From the NCBI GenBank assembly GCA_002686195.1, contig NZAS01000148.1, positions 1 to 6,355 of the forward strand: a stretch of DNA of 6,355 nt, in the 5' to 3' direction. The stretch comes from Candidatus Pacearchaeota archaeon (lineage in GTDB: Archaea > Nanoarchaeota > Nanoarchaeia > Pacearchaeales > GW2011-AR1). Position 1 is the first letter of the stretch. Each line of letters begins with the position of its first letter. Positions 6,270 to 6,355 of this stretch are shown one piece after another. The translations under genes and the position numbers were made by a program. Below the pieces are notes generated by a model. It was not told the DNA's origin and ran no database searches. It saw nothing but the letters and a program-made list of their open reading frames with translations.

Positions 6270-6355
6270 ATATAGGTTTTATAGGATTAGGAAAACTTGG
6301 TTTACCTTGTGCATTGGCCATAGAATCAAGAGGTCATAAAGTAGTCGGTTATGAT
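6266..6355 (+). CDS. UDP-glucose/GDP-mannose 6-dehydrogenase family, N-terminal fragment (3' end outside window)
   Basis: Thirty codons are visible and run off the right edge. They give the start of a Rossmann domain at the extreme N terminus: GFIGLGKLGLPCALAIESRG followed by the acidic end of strand 2 at VVGYD. A GxGxxGLP motif with the second-strand Asp at about residue 30 is typical of the UDP-glucose 6-dehydrogenase / UDP-ManNAc dehydrogenase / GDP-mannose dehydrogenase family. These oxidise C6 of a nucleotide sugar to the uronic acid using two NAD+. The substrate cannot be decided from this fragment. The start overlaps the upstream stop by 4 bases (ATGA), and the neighbourhood of sugar-modifying genes agrees with the call. 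Confidence 0.8.
   Translation, partial: MNIGFIGLGKLGLPCALAIESRGHKVVGYD

Overview
The window is one stretch of AT-rich, densely packed coding DNA (about 25-30% G+C by eye) with every gene on the + strand. It holds four complete genes and two cut by the window edges. All of them look like parts of a surface-glycan pathway (capsule, O-antigen, glycoprotein glycan or similar). The host cannot be named from sequence alone. The composition, the Shine-Dalgarno sites, TAA/TGA used as ordinary stops and the gene types fit a low-GC bacterium (for example Campylobacterota, a low-GC Firmicute or spirochaete) or a large phage of such a host.

Layout: (1) positions 3-170, the C-terminal tail of a protein with weak resemblance to GT9/heptosyltransferase tails; (2) 163-2055, a two-enzyme fusion with an N-terminal class I SAM methyltransferase and a GT2-type glycosyltransferase, followed by an unassigned tail; (3) 2059-2964, an extended-SDR NAD(P)-dependent nucleotide-sugar epimerase/dehydratase/reductase starting at GTG; (4) 2957-4171, a sugar C-methyltransferase of the zinc-binding Methyltransf_13 / Methyltransf_14 architecture; (5) 4161-6269, a 702-residue protein with three modules: a GT34-like GT-A domain, a region resembling the N-terminal half of TibC-type autotransporter heptosyltransferases, and a second GT-A (GT2-like) domain; (6) 6266-6355, the first 30 codons of a UDP-glucose/GDP-mannose 6-dehydrogenase-type enzyme.

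The genes overlap by 8, 8, 11 and 4 bases or are separated by 3 bases, and most starts have a visible Shine-Dalgarno sequence. This implies one translationally coupled operon whose promoter and terminator lie outside the window. No intergenic stretch, RNA gene, mobile element, CRISPR array or terminator was seen. As a working model (inference), the SDR and C-methyltransferase make a branched, C-methylated deoxy-sugar nucleotide, the dehydrogenase makes a uronic-acid nucleotide, and the two multidomain proteins assemble and methylate the glycan. The most unusual item is the three-module glycosyltransferase, because its central GT-B-like region seems to lack the donor-binding half.
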